DNA from: Holophagales bacterium
GTDB taxonomy: Bacteria; Acidobacteriota; Holophagae; Holophagales; Holophagaceae
DNA: 8,753 nt
Reading direction: 5' to 3'
NCBI GenBank assembly: GCA_031256155.1
Contig: JAIRRD010000213.1
Location: forward strand, 1 to 8,753
How positions within the stretch are numbered: the first letter of the stretch is position 1; every line of letters begins with the position of its first letter. Position numbers and translations under genes: made by a program. Below the pieces are notes generated by a model. The model searched no databases and was not told where the DNA came from. It saw only the letters and a list, made by a program, of their open reading frames with translations. Positions 1-7,242 of the stretch are shown here, piece by piece.

Positions 1-305
1 TCGGCTCTGTGACCATTGACCCGATTCTCATGGAGGCTGCCGGGTTCCTGGAAAATGAGAAGGTGGAAATTTACAATATTACAAATGGCTCCCGCTTTGC
101 CACCTATGTCATTACCGGCATCAGGGGAGAGGGGGAAATTGGAATAAATGGGGCGGCGGCCCATCTCGCTAAGGCGGGTGATTTGGTGATCCTTGCTTCA
201 TATGGATGGCTGATGCCTGATGAAATTGATGGATATACCCCAAGGGTAGTTTTTGTTGACGCGAAAAATCGGGTTACTTCCGTCAATAATCGGGAACGAA
301 ATTGA
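1..305 (+). CDS. panD: Aspartate 1-decarboxylase, 3' part (cut by window start)
   Basis: PanD decarboxylates L-aspartate to beta-alanine for pantothenate and coenzyme A synthesis in the cytoplasm. It is a small pyruvoyl enzyme made by self-cleavage between a Gly and a Ser. The reading frame is open from the first base, and bases 3-8 encode that Gly-Ser pair, followed by VTIDP; the serine would become the pyruvoyl group. Further conserved points are LMEAAG, the NGSRFATY segment with its Arg and Tyr, and NGAAAH. About 100 residues are visible. About 23 more are expected upstream by comparison with the E. coli protein, giving a normal total near 123. The GTG at position 9 encodes an internal valine and is not the start. 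The family assignment is very safe; promoter and start lie outside the window. Confidence 0.95.
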   Translation, partial: GSVTIDPILMEAAGFLENEKVEIYNITNGSRFATYVITGIRGEGEIGINGAAAHLAKAGDLVILASYGWLMPDEIDGYTPRVVFVDAKNRVTSVNNRERN

Positions 306-437
306 TCCTGGAATGCTGCAAGCGTTTTCTTCTTTTTTTGTGGGACGATATCTGTAAAAATATCAGTGATTGGCTTCTTGTTTGGAAGCTGATATTTGGG
401 GGTGACCTCCTGCTAAATTTTCAAAAAGGTATATGAT
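306..437 (+). promoter_or_regulatory. panD-rng intergenic leader with alternative hairpins
   Basis: This 132-bp gap between panD and rng holds two hairpins that share bases. GATAT (347-351) can pair with ATATC (360-364) around an 8-nt loop. Alternatively AAATATCAG (358-366) can pair perfectly with CTGATATTT (389-397), with a nested CTTC (374-377) to GAAG (385-388) stem inside. The two foldings exclude each other. A T-rich run lies at 324-339, but I see no convincing GC-rich stem before it. An AAAGG at 425-429 is the likely ribosome binding site for the ATG at 438. No good sigma70 promoter stands out. A role in controlling the RNase gene is inference only. Confidence 0.35.
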
Positions 438-1970
438 ATGGAAGTCCGTCGCTCCCTGGTGGTCAATTCGACCCCGCTGGAGACACGCATAGCTTTACTG
501 GAGAATGGCCAGGTTTGTGAGCTTTTTATTGAGCGCACATCTTTTGTCAGCCAGGTAGGTGATGTGTACAAAGGACGGGTCGCAAAGCTGTTACCTGGTA
601 TGCAGAGTGCGTTTATATCTATAGGCGATTCAAAAGACGGGTTCCTCTACCTTGATGAGCCTGAGGCACACCGTTTGACTGCGGAGGAATTGGAACATGG
701 AGAATATGAGGATACTGCGATACTGGAATTTGCCTCGCTGACTGTGACGCTTCCTCCTATAAAAGAAGGAGAAGAAGTTTTGGTTCAGGTCGTGAAAGAC
801 CCCATTGCTTCAAAGGGACCGCGTCTGAGCCGTCATATTAGCTTCCCCGGCCGTTTTTTGGTCTTTATGCCCAGCATTGAGCATGTGGGGATATCACGCA
901 AAATTACTGATCCCATTGAACGCGAGCGCCTTAGGGAACTGATTAAAGCTCACTCTGAACCGGGGGAGGGTTTTATTGTCAGAACGGCGGCTATTGGCGA
1001 AAGAGATGAAGACCTGATTTCGGATGTAACTTTTTTACGGGCGATCTGGAAAGAGGTTCAGTCTCGCTCTGAGAGGCGAGCTGCCCCAAGTCTCGTTTGG
1101 CAGGACTTCCGCTTGCTGCAAAAGGTTATGCGTGATCTTTTCAGGGAAGAAGTGGCTTCTTTCTGGGTTGATACAGATGAGGCCTATAAACAAGTTGCTG
1201 CGTTTGTGCAAGCGCTACACCCCGAGTGGGCGGAAAGGGCTAAACGATTTACGTCAAATATTCCGATATTTGAGGCATTTGGAATTGAAAGGGAACTTGA
1301 ACTGGCCTGTCAGCCTAAATATTTTTTGCACCACGGCGGTTCTATTGTCATCAATCAGACTGAAGCTCTGGTGAGTGTTGATGTTAATACCGGTAAATTC
1401 GTTGGACGCAAGGATTTGGAAGAAACTGTTTTTCTGACCAATATGGAGGCTATTCCAGAGATAGTCCGTCAGCTCAGGCTGAGAAATTTGGGAGGCATAA
1501 TTGTCATTGACTTTATTGACATGATAAATGCCGAACATCGGGCTAAAGTCATGGAAAGATTGCATGAGGAGCTTGTACGCGATCGAAATCATGCCAGAGC
1601 TATTGAATTAAGCGACTTTGGCCTTGTGGAAATGACTCGCAAACGAACAGGCCCCAGCCTGGATCGTCAGCTCACTGTGCCATGTGCACGCTGTGAGGGT
1701 TCTGGACGCAAATTCAGCCCTGAAACAATTGTTCTAAAAATATACAGAGAAATAGCTCGCCTGGGTGAAGAACTGCGCGGAGCAACAATTCGTATTACTC
1801 TCCATCCACAACTCAGGGCGGCGCTGGGAAGTGATACACGGGATGGGCTGATGCAATTGGCGCGATTCTTAGGTGCGCATGTCCTCTGGGTGGAACGGTC
1901 TGATTTCAGAGAAGATAGCATTGGCTTTGAAATATTACCTGCAAAGCAATCGGAAAACGCGAATGCATGA
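438..1970 (+). CDS. rng: Ribonuclease G (RNase E/G family endoribonuclease)
   Basis: RNase E/G enzymes cut single-stranded RNA endonucleolytically in rRNA 5' processing and mRNA decay. The protein has 510 residues, close to E. coli RNase G (489), and lacks the long disordered degradosome scaffold of RNase E. An S1 domain covers roughly residues 38-130. The segment VQVVKDPIASKGPRLS and the following LVFMPSIEHVGIS are typical of RNase G. R182-T183 match the 5'-monophosphate sensor. D315 (SVDVNTG) and D358 (VIDFIDM) are the two metal-binding catalytic aspartates, 43 residues apart as in E. coli RNase E. C416-x-x-C419 is the Zn-link that joins protomers. The ATG at 438 has AAAGG 8 nt upstream; an ATG at 433 is out of frame and soon stops. 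The 3' end overlaps the next gene by 8 bp. The S1 region carries a short acidic insertion around residues 73-97. Confidence 0.95.
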   Translation: MEVRRSLVVNSTPLETRIALLENGQVCELFIERTSFVSQVGDVYKGRVAKLLPGMQSAFISIGDSKDGFLYLDEPEAHRLTAEELEHGEYEDTAILEFASLTVTLPPIKEGEEVLVQVVKDPIASKGPRLSRHISFPGRFLVFMPSIEHVGISRKITDPIERERLRELIKAHSEPGEGFIVRTAAIGERDEDLISDVTFLRAIWKEVQSRSERRAAPSLVWQDFRLLQKVMRDLFREEVASFWVDTDEAYKQVAAFVQALHPEWAERAKRFTSNIPIFEAFGIERELELACQPKYFLHHGGSIVINQTEALVSVDVNTGKFVGRKDLEETVFLTNMEAIPEIVRQLRLRNLGGIIVIDFIDMINAEHRAKVMERLHEELVRDRNHARAIELSDFGLVEMTRKRTGPSLDRQLTVPCARCEGSGRKFSPETIVLKIYREIARLGEELRGATIRITLHPQLRAALGSDTRDGLMQLARFLGAHVLWVERSDFREDSIGFEILPAKQSENANA

Positions 1971-2418
1971 AACCGGGGGTAATCGCCGCAAGTTAAAAGA
2001 TGAAGTTTTTTTGCGTATGGCTTTGGAATTGAGCCGGCTTGGAACTTGTTGCCGACTGAAAGTAGGCTGTGTTTTGCTCCGCCCTGACGGCGGAATTGCT
2101 TCTGGTGGATACAATGGGGCACTCCCAGGGATGCTTCACTGTAGCCCTGATACATGTAATCCAAATCAGCGATGCATGCATACCAGTCATGCCGAGGAAA
2201 ATGCTCTGGGCTTTTGCGATGGCCCCGTTGAAACAGCATATGTTACAGATGAACCATGTCTTACATGTACGCGGGCGTTGGTACGGCGGGGAGTGCGCAG
2301 GGTTGTCTTTATTCGCCCTTATAAGAGCATCGCTGAACAGGAAAAAGATGAGCGCCAATCTATTTTGGAACACTTTCATGTGCGGTGGGAACACTTGGAA
2401 TTAACTGAAGGAGCCTGA
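1963..2418 (+). CDS. dCMP deaminase (cytidine/deoxycytidylate deaminase family, ComEB-like)
   Basis: This enzyme would deaminate dCMP to dUMP, the substrate of thymidylate synthase. The protein has 151 residues from the ATG at 1963. The zinc-binding catalytic signature is complete: H76-A77-E78 in TSHAEENAL and P98-C99-x-x-C102 in EPCLTC. The preceding GGYNGALPG segment and the His/Cys cluster (H59, C60, C65, C71, H73) resemble the extra-metal region of T4 and ComEB-type dCMP deaminases, not free-cytidine deaminases. The frame is open further upstream to 1873, but that stretch lies inside rng and does not look like this family, so I prefer 1963. There the sequence ATGCATGA overlaps start and rng stop, with a weak GGA about 8 nt upstream, suggesting translational coupling. 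The stop codon is followed with no gap by the exporter gene. Substrate choice between dCMP and a related nucleotide is inferred. Confidence 0.88.
   Translation: MHETGGNRRKLKDEVFLRMALELSRLGTCCRLKVGCVLLRPDGGIASGGYNGALPGMLHCSPDTCNPNQRCMHTSHAEENALGFCDGPVETAYVTDEPCLTCTRALVRRGVRRVVFIRPYKSIAEQEKDERQSILEHFHVRWEHLELTEGA
2407..2413 (+). promoter_or_regulatory. Strong ribosome binding site for a TTG start
   Basis: GAAGGAG lies at the very end of the deaminase gene, 5 nt before the TTG at 2419. It decides the start of the ABC exporter: the next in-frame methionine is residue 28, inside the first membrane helix, and has no comparable site. Confidence 0.75.
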
Positions 2419-4179
2419 TTGTCCACTCATAGCAGTAAATGGATTCCTTGGTGGTGGGAATTACTTTCTCCGCACAAAAAAACGCTTGCTTTGGGGATGT
2501 TCGCCACAGCAGTTTGTGGTATATCAGCCGCCTGGGTTCCCTATTGGGCGGGCAAAGCTGTCAAGGCCATTGAATATGGAGCTTATCCGATATCGCGCCA
2601 ATTTTTGTTGTGGATGCTGGCTGCCACACTGATAGCTGGTTTGGGGCGCTACTACATGCGTAGTATCCTGATTGGCCTGAGCCGTTGGATAGAACGGTCA
2701 CAGCGGGAATTGATTTTTGATTTCCTGCTGTCAAGGCCTTTTTCTTTTTATGAGCGTCAGACCACCGGCGATTTGATGAGTCGCATTGGGGATGATGTTT
2801 CCATTGTGCGTATGGCTACCGGGCCCGGATTGATGAGTTTACTGCAAACAGCCAGTATTCTGCCAATGACACTGATACTTATGCTCTATACCGAACCCCG
2901 TGTGGCTGGGATAACATTGATTCCTTTTGCAGTTTTGCCGATATGTTATTACTTTCTTGGGCGCTGGAGCCACGCGAATCAACAAAAATTACAGTTGGTC
3001 AACTCAGCTTTGACAACTTTCAGCCATGAAGCAATAACTGGTGAAAAAGTGATACAGGCTTTTGGCTTAGAGAATATTCAGGTTGAATCATTCACAGCTT
3101 TAAGCCGCGAGCAGGCGAGATTGAACGTCCTTCAAAACGCGCTGTTTTCATCGTATGGCCCCTTAGCCATGATAATGAGCGGCTTCTGCATAATTACGCT
3201 AATTTGGTACGGCGGCTCTATGGTTTTGCAAGGAAGTCTCAGCATTGGTGATTTAACCGCTTTTACCGGCTATTTAGGAACACTTGGGTGGCCTGTGATG
3301 TCTGTCGGTTGGGCAGCAAACCTGTTCCAACGCGGCAAGGCCGGGCAGTTGCGGATACGCCAACTGCTAGCCAGCATGGAAGCCTCTGTGCCAACGGCGG
3401 AATCAACAGTGATTCAGCATGGGGCAGTATCTATTGAGATAAACGACCTGGAAGTTCGTTTTGAGTCTGGACGTGGACTGGGGCCTGTGTCCATTTCAGT
3501 TCCGGCGGGGGGAAGTTTGGCCGTTCTTGGCGGAATTGGTTCAGGCAAAACCATTTTGCTTCAAGTAATAGCTGGCCTTAGAGACCCTCAAAAAGGCGTG
3601 TTCAGTGCCAATGGGCAGCGGATGAATCATGGCTGTTTGCGTGAGCATTGGGCATCTCTTGGCTGGGTGCCCCAAGAAGCCGCTCTTTTTTCAGGGAGCT
3701 TGCGGGAAAATTTGAATTTAGGCTACCCTAGCGCAAGCGAGACAGATATGTGGGAAGCAGTGCGGGCAGTGTGTTTGGATGATTTGATCCAGCGTTTGCC
3801 TGATGGGTTGGATACTGTTGTTGGTGAACGAGGGGTTATTCTTTCAGGCGGTGAACGCCAACGTACAGCTTTGGCCAGGGCACTTTTGAGAAAACCAGGC
3901 ATCTTGCTGATGGATGACTCTCTTTCGGCAGTAGATGCTGAGACTGAAAGCCGTATTCTGAAAAATTTGGGGGCGTACTTAGGCAAAACAACTCTGGTAT
4001 TGGCTACACACAGGGTTTTTGTAGCTGAGCTGTGCGAATGGGTGATAGTTTTGGATCATGGCAAACTGGTTCAATCCGGTACTCCCGGTGAGCTTGGCAA
4101 TGTAGCAGGGACTTATGCCAAAATCCGACGTTTACAGAATTTGGAAAGGCAAAAGCAGCAGGAAATTGCTATAAAATAA
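2419..4179 (+). CDS. ABC exporter half-transporter, fused membrane and ATPase domains (MdlA/YheI-like)
   Basis: This is a 586-residue inner-membrane exporter half, with six membrane helices (roughly 21-43, 62-80, 138-158, 162-181, 246-270, 281-303) followed by one nucleotide-binding domain. The coupling-helix motif TGDLMSRIGDDV (116-127) is typical of type IV exporters. Walker A is GGIGSGKT (371-378), the Q-loop glutamine is Q419, the signature is LSGGE (475-479), Walker B ends at D499, the D-loop is SAVD (503-506) and the switch histidine is H531. The residue after Walker B is Asp500 instead of the usual catalytic Glu, as in MdlA, YheI and the degenerate-site subunits of heterodimeric exporters. 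A heterodimer with another half encoded elsewhere is therefore plausible, though a homodimer is not excluded. Substrate is unknown; drugs or lipids are usual for the family. It starts at TTG directly after the deaminase stop and converges with the gene ending at 4189. Confidence 0.92.
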   Translation: MSTHSSKWIPWWWELLSPHKKTLALGMFATAVCGISAAWVPYWAGKAVKAIEYGAYPISRQFLLWMLAATLIAGLGRYYMRSILIGLSRWIERSQRELIFDFLLSRPFSFYERQTTGDLMSRIGDDVSIVRMATGPGLMSLLQTASILPMTLILMLYTEPRVAGITLIPFAVLPICYYFLGRWSHANQQKLQLVNSALTTFSHEAITGEKVIQAFGLENIQVESFTALSREQARLNVLQNALFSSYGPLAMIMSGFCIITLIWYGGSMVLQGSLSIGDLTAFTGYLGTLGWPVMSVGWAANLFQRGKAGQLRIRQLLASMEASVPTAESTVIQHGAVSIEINDLEVRFESGRGLGPVSISVPAGGSLAVLGGIGSGKTILLQVIAGLRDPQKGVFSANGQRMNHGCLREHWASLGWVPQEAALFSGSLRENLNLGYPSASETDMWEAVRAVCLDDLIQRLPDGLDTVVGERGVILSGGERQRTALARALLRKPGILLMDDSLSAVDAETESRILKNLGAYLGKTTLVLATHRVFVAELCEWVIVLDHGKLVQSGTPGELGNVAGTYAKIRRLQNLERQKQQEIAIK

Positions 4180-4197
4180 GTTGAATCGCTATAGCAA
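4163..4197. repeat. Two copies of the RAAYYGCTAYA element, with inverted repeat, at convergent gene ends
   Basis: AAATTGCTATA (4163-4173) and AGTTGAATCGCTATA (4179-4193) are two same-strand copies of a degenerate element that recurs at 8084-8363. TTGCTATA (4166-4173) and TATAGCAA (4190-4197) form a perfect 8-bp inverted repeat with a 16-nt loop spanning both stop codons. It could act as a weak two-way transcript end for the convergent genes, but it is AT-rich and lacks a T-tract, so terminator function is doubtful. Confidence 0.5.
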
Positions 4198-5118
4198 GCG
4201 TTCCACACCAACATAGACAACATCGTATGGCTCTTCAATGTATTCGTAGATTACCATGAAACCTATATCTACAATGCCAAGGCGGTAAAGTTCATTTTGC
4301 AGAGCCGTCATACGTGCAGCTAATATTTTTTCAAATTTCAACTGGCTCTGCGGTACAGCAAGTATCCACTTGACGTCTTTTTTGCCCCAGTCCTCCGTCC
4401 ACTGTTTTAGTTTTTCAAGCCCTTTTTCTGAAAGTTCTGCGCTATCAGACAAAAAGTAAAATGGTTTTTTCTCTACAATTTTAGTTTTAGTGGGGGGTTG
4501 GGCTACGGTTACACTTTTAGTAGCTGGCCATCCGGCAATTATTTCTTCCAGTGATTTTGCACTTGACGGCGGCAGTAACGTCCTAGCCTGTTGGATGCCA
4601 CCATTGCTGGGAATAGAGGGTATTCCCAAAAGAGTCAGCGGGAATGGGATATCTTTTAGTGATGCGCCGCTCTTCGCGCCATATGGGGTATTGGGTAGGC
4701 GCGAAGGTGTCAGCGGGAACGGGATACCGGCTCTCAACGGGAACCTGTCATGCCTGTTTTCATTGGCGATGGTAGGAATTTCCAATGAAGCAAGCGGCAG
4801 GACGAGGTCGCCTTTCAAAGGAAACGCTTCGCCCTTGACTTCCAGCTTGGCTGTCACCATATCCGCCTGAACTGAAACAACGCGCAGTAAACCAATATCT
4901 CTGGGTTCTTTTGGTCGTTTGATGATAAGGACTTCGCCCGGCTTGATTCTTGAAGCAGATTTTCCCGTCAGACGGTACACTCTGCCATCAGGCTCGTACG
5001 GCGGCTTTCCTGTTTGCTCCACCGCGACAATCCGCAACTCATCCACCTGGGATTTAGGCAACTGGGGCGGCTGGGCTTGAACTGCTTGCAGCAAAAGAAA
5101 AGTGGCGTTCAGAATCAT
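4189..5118 (-). CDS. Unrecognised secreted protein with divergent OmpA-like C-terminus
   Basis: I do not recognise this 309-residue protein as a named family. The N-terminus is a short hydrophobic segment ending in AQA before residue 16, which looks like a signal peptide, although no basic residue precedes it. Residues 25-110 are rich in predicted beta strands (GRVYRL, IKPGEVLIIKRP, GLLRVVSV, KGDLVLPL), resembling small barrel domains of the FlgT C-terminal type. Residues 115-210 are low-complexity and proline-rich, with IPFPLT at 132-137 and again at 157-162. Residues 218-309 follow the OmpA-like pattern (FLSDSAELSEKGLEKLKQW, then KILAARMTALQNELYRLGI), but the usual D-x-x-G of peptidoglycan binders is not visible. 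It is the last gene of the parA-parB-folC cluster, 22 bp after folC. The ATG at 5118 is the only plausible start, because an in-frame stop lies shortly upstream. Envelope location is inferred. Confidence 0.75.
   Translation of the reverse strand: MILNATFLLLQAVQAQPPQLPKSQVDELRIVAVEQTGKPPYEPDGRVYRLTGKSASRIKPGEVLIIKRPKEPRDIGLLRVVSVQADMVTAKLEVKGEAFPLKGDLVLPLASLEIPTIANENRHDRFPLRAGIPFPLTPSRLPNTPYGAKSGASLKDIPFPLTLLGIPSIPSNGGIQQARTLLPPSSAKSLEEIIAGWPATKSVTVAQPPTKTKIVEKKPFYFLSDSAELSEKGLEKLKQWTEDWGKKDVKWILAVPQSQLKFEKILAARMTALQNELYRLGIVDIGFMVIYEYIEEPYDVVYVGVERLL
4634..4726. repeat. Direct repeat inside the secreted-protein gene
   Basis: GTCAGCGGGAATGGGATA (4634-4651) recurs at 4709-4726 with a single mismatch, 75 bp apart and in frame. 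On the coding (minus) strand both copies encode IPFPLT within the proline-rich linker. It looks like an internal duplication in the linker. Confidence 0.7.
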
Positions 5119-5140
5119 AAATTTTCCCGAGCGATCAACT

Positions 5141-6370
5141 TCAGATAAAGATGTTCAACTCCTCCAATAAGTGTCCCAGAAAATACAGCGAACCGGTAAC
5201 AAGGTACGTATCGGATACATTTTTTTGAAGTACCGATGACAGACCATTCATGGTGAGCAAGGACGGACATTCACAACCAGCGTGCGACCAGGCGCTCCGC
5301 ATCGTTTCAACATCGGCATAGCGGTATTCTTCTCCCTCAACAATAGTAACGCTCAAAGGTCTTGCCGCCGCGAGCGCCATGGCCATACCAAACAGGTCTT
5401 TGTCGCTCATGGCGCTGAAAAACAGGTGTGGCCTGACACCGCATCTATTTAAGTGACCAGCCAGAGCTTCCGCCCCATTTACGTTATGAGCGCCATCAAA
5501 GACAACATTGGACAATCCCGGCACTTTCCAGAAGCGTCCCGGCCACTTCGTATTTGACAGGCCGCAGTAAACGCGGTCAGCGTCCAACTTCCACCCCAGG
5601 CCGCGCAGAGCGTCTATAGCTCCCAGCGCCGTAGCCAGATTGTGTATCTGGTGATTACCGGCCAAATTGATTTGATAGCCGTTGACAACGCTGTGATCCC
5701 AAAAAATTTCGGCATCGGGAAGGCATGATGTCAGCATCAGCGGTTTTGATTCGCAAAGAGGTTTCAGCCATTGCGGCTCCAGCGCAGGGCCAAGAACCAG
5801 CGGACGGTTATCCCTGGCCGTACATAGTTTTTCAGCAGCGATGGCCTCAAGCGTATCGCCAAGATGAGCTGTGTGATCCATAGCAACATTGGTCAGAATG
5901 GTGATTATGGGGTCCAGAATATTAGTACTGTCCCAGCGCCCACCCATGCCAACCTCGACCAGCGCCAGATCAACGGATGCCTGTTCAAATGCCAGTAATG
6001 ACGCTGAAACCATCAATTCAAAATAGGTTGCCTTAATCCCGAGCGCCATTTCAGCGCACAGCACTTGCTCCAGCAAAGCGTCCAAATCATTTTTGCTTAC
6101 ATGTTGCCCATTTATCCAAATTCTTTCCGAAGGACACAGCAGATGCGGCGATGTAGTCCAGCCTATGTTCAAACCGGCTGATTGTAGCGAGTGAGCCAAA
6201 AAAGCCCCCGTGGAACCCTTGCCATTTGTACCGGCAATCAGAACAGCGGGATAAGAAGTTTCTGGATGTCCCAAACCGACCAGCAGTTTGCGTATATTAT
6301 CCAAGCCCTTCTTAATGCCCCAGTGACCACGGGATTCAAGAACCGAAAGAGACAGAGAGCCAGACGACAC
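5141..6370 (-). CDS. folC: Bifunctional folylpolyglutamate / dihydrofolate synthase
   Basis: FolC adds L-glutamate to dihydropteroate and to reduced folates with ATP, using the Mur-ligase fold. The 409-residue protein is a normal length. The P-loop is GTNGKGS (47-53). Further family motifs are LALVEVGMGGRWDSTN (136-150), the TNVAMDHTAHLG segment with its metal-binding His, WPGRF (276-280), FDGAHN (291-296) and the C-terminal TGSLYFLG. The segment after the conserved Glu-Lys (E180-K181), usually KAGI, reads KLCT here, a mild departure in a well-kept region. Translation starts at GTG (6370), only 2 bp after the parB stop, with a modest AAGAGA-type binding site inside the end of parB, so coupling to parB is likely. 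Whether both activities are present cannot be read from sequence alone. Confidence 0.93.
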   Translation of the reverse strand: MSSGSLSLSVLESRGHWGIKKGLDNIRKLLVGLGHPETSYPAVLIAGTNGKGSTGAFLAHSLQSAGLNIGWTTSPHLLCPSERIWINGQHVSKNDLDALLEQVLCAEMALGIKATYFELMVSASLLAFEQASVDLALVEVGMGGRWDSTNILDPIITILTNVAMDHTAHLGDTLEAIAAEKLCTARDNRPLVLGPALEPQWLKPLCESKPLMLTSCLPDAEIFWDHSVVNGYQINLAGNHQIHNLATALGAIDALRGLGWKLDADRVYCGLSNTKWPGRFWKVPGLSNVVFDGAHNVNGAEALAGHLNRCGVRPHLFFSAMSDKDLFGMAMALAAARPLSVTIVEGEEYRYADVETMRSAWSHAGCECPSLLTMNGLSSVLQKNVSDTYLVTGSLYFLGHLLEELNIFI

Positions 6371-6372
6371 AG

Positions 6373-7242
6373 CTATCTCTTATCAGGCCCCAATTTCAGG
6401 TTTTCAAACAGCCTGTCCAATTCCACATCGTTGGCGAAGTGAAATACCAGAGAACCGCCCTTGCCTTTGGGTTTGATTTCAACCCGAGTCGCCCAGGCTC
6501 GCGTAAGTTCTTCAGAAGCTGCATTTATAAACAGTGCCTGCGGATGTCTCTTTTTGGTTTTGGTCTTGGTTTTTTGGATATGAGTTATTTTATGTATGCG
6601 TTCTTCCAGAGCGCGGACACTCAACTGTCTTTCTATAACTTCCTGAGCTAATTGACACTGTAGTTGCATATCCTCTACGCCCAGCAGCACCTTTGCGTGT
6701 CCGGCGGATATCTGTTCCAGTGCCACTAAACCCTGCAGATCCGATGGCAGACGCAATAAACGCAGTGTGTTGGCAACTTGTGGACGGCTCTTGCCAACGC
6801 GATCCGCAACCTGCTCCTGTGTCAGACGGAGGTGTTCACCTAATTGAAAATAGGCTTTAGCTTCTTCTATCGGATTCAGTTCCTGGCGCTGGATATTTTC
6901 AACCAAGGCAAATTCCAGCAGACGGTCATCGGGTATTTCCTTAATGACCACCGGAACTGTGGGGATTCCAATTTTCTTGGCCGCTCTCCAGCGGCGCTCA
7001 CCAGCAATGATTTCAAATCTTTCGCCAACCCTGCGAGCGACTATGGGTTGAACCATCCCATGCTGTCTGAGGCTCACGGCTAAATTTTCAAGCGCCGCTT
7101 CATCAAACTGAGTTCTTGGCTGATGTCTGTTCGGAACCAGTGAATTAACGGGAATATCTCTGGGCGATGCATCTTCCGTCGCGGCGACCTGGCTCATAAG
7201 AGACGTAAGTCCTCTGCCAAGAGCAGGGCGTTTAGTCGTCAT
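6373..7242 (-). CDS. parB: Chromosome partitioning protein ParB (Spo0J family)
   Basis: ParB binds parS sites near the origin, spreads as a CTP-dependent clamp, and works with ParA to segregate chromosomes. The 289-residue protein has the full chromosomal layout: a basic N-terminus with LGRGLTSL (8-15) that normally stimulates ParA, the CTP-binding box GERRWRAA (81-88), box III ENIQRQELNPIEEA (115-128), and a helix-turn-helix at about 139-163 (LTQEQVADRVGKSRPQVANT). A lysine/threonine-rich linker (223-232) leads to the C-terminal dimerisation domain. The ATG overlaps the parA stop in ATGA (7239-7242), and AAGGA lies 6 nt upstream within parA, so the two are translationally coupled. I saw no copy of the usual parS palindrome (GTTTCACGTGAAAC type) in this window. 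Confidence 0.96.
   Translation of the reverse strand: MTTKRPALGRGLTSLMSQVAATEDASPRDIPVNSLVPNRHQPRTQFDEAALENLAVSLRQHGMVQPIVARRVGERFEIIAGERRWRAAKKIGIPTVPVVIKEIPDDRLLEFALVENIQRQELNPIEEAKAYFQLGEHLRLTQEQVADRVGKSRPQVANTLRLLRLPSDLQGLVALEQISAGHAKVLLGVEDMQLQCQLAQEVIERQLSVRALEERIHKITHIQKTKTKTKKRHPQALFINAASEELTRAWATRVEIKPKGKGGSLVFHFANDVELDRLFENLKLGPDKR

Noticed and set aside
9..305. GTG at 9 as the start of a complete small gene
   Set aside because: The two codons before it are the conserved Gly-Ser cleavage site of PanD, so the frame is a truncated panD and the GTG is an internal valine.
316..340. T-rich run after panD as an intrinsic terminator
   Set aside because: No stable GC-rich stem directly precedes it; only very short pairings can be drawn.
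1254..2394. Minus-strand open frames under rng and the deaminase gene
   Set aside because: They lie antisense to genes with full family motifs and their products show no known pattern.
4490..4870. Plus-strand open frame opposite the secreted-protein gene
   Set aside because: It has no recognisable domain or binding site and overlaps a better-supported gene with operon spacing.
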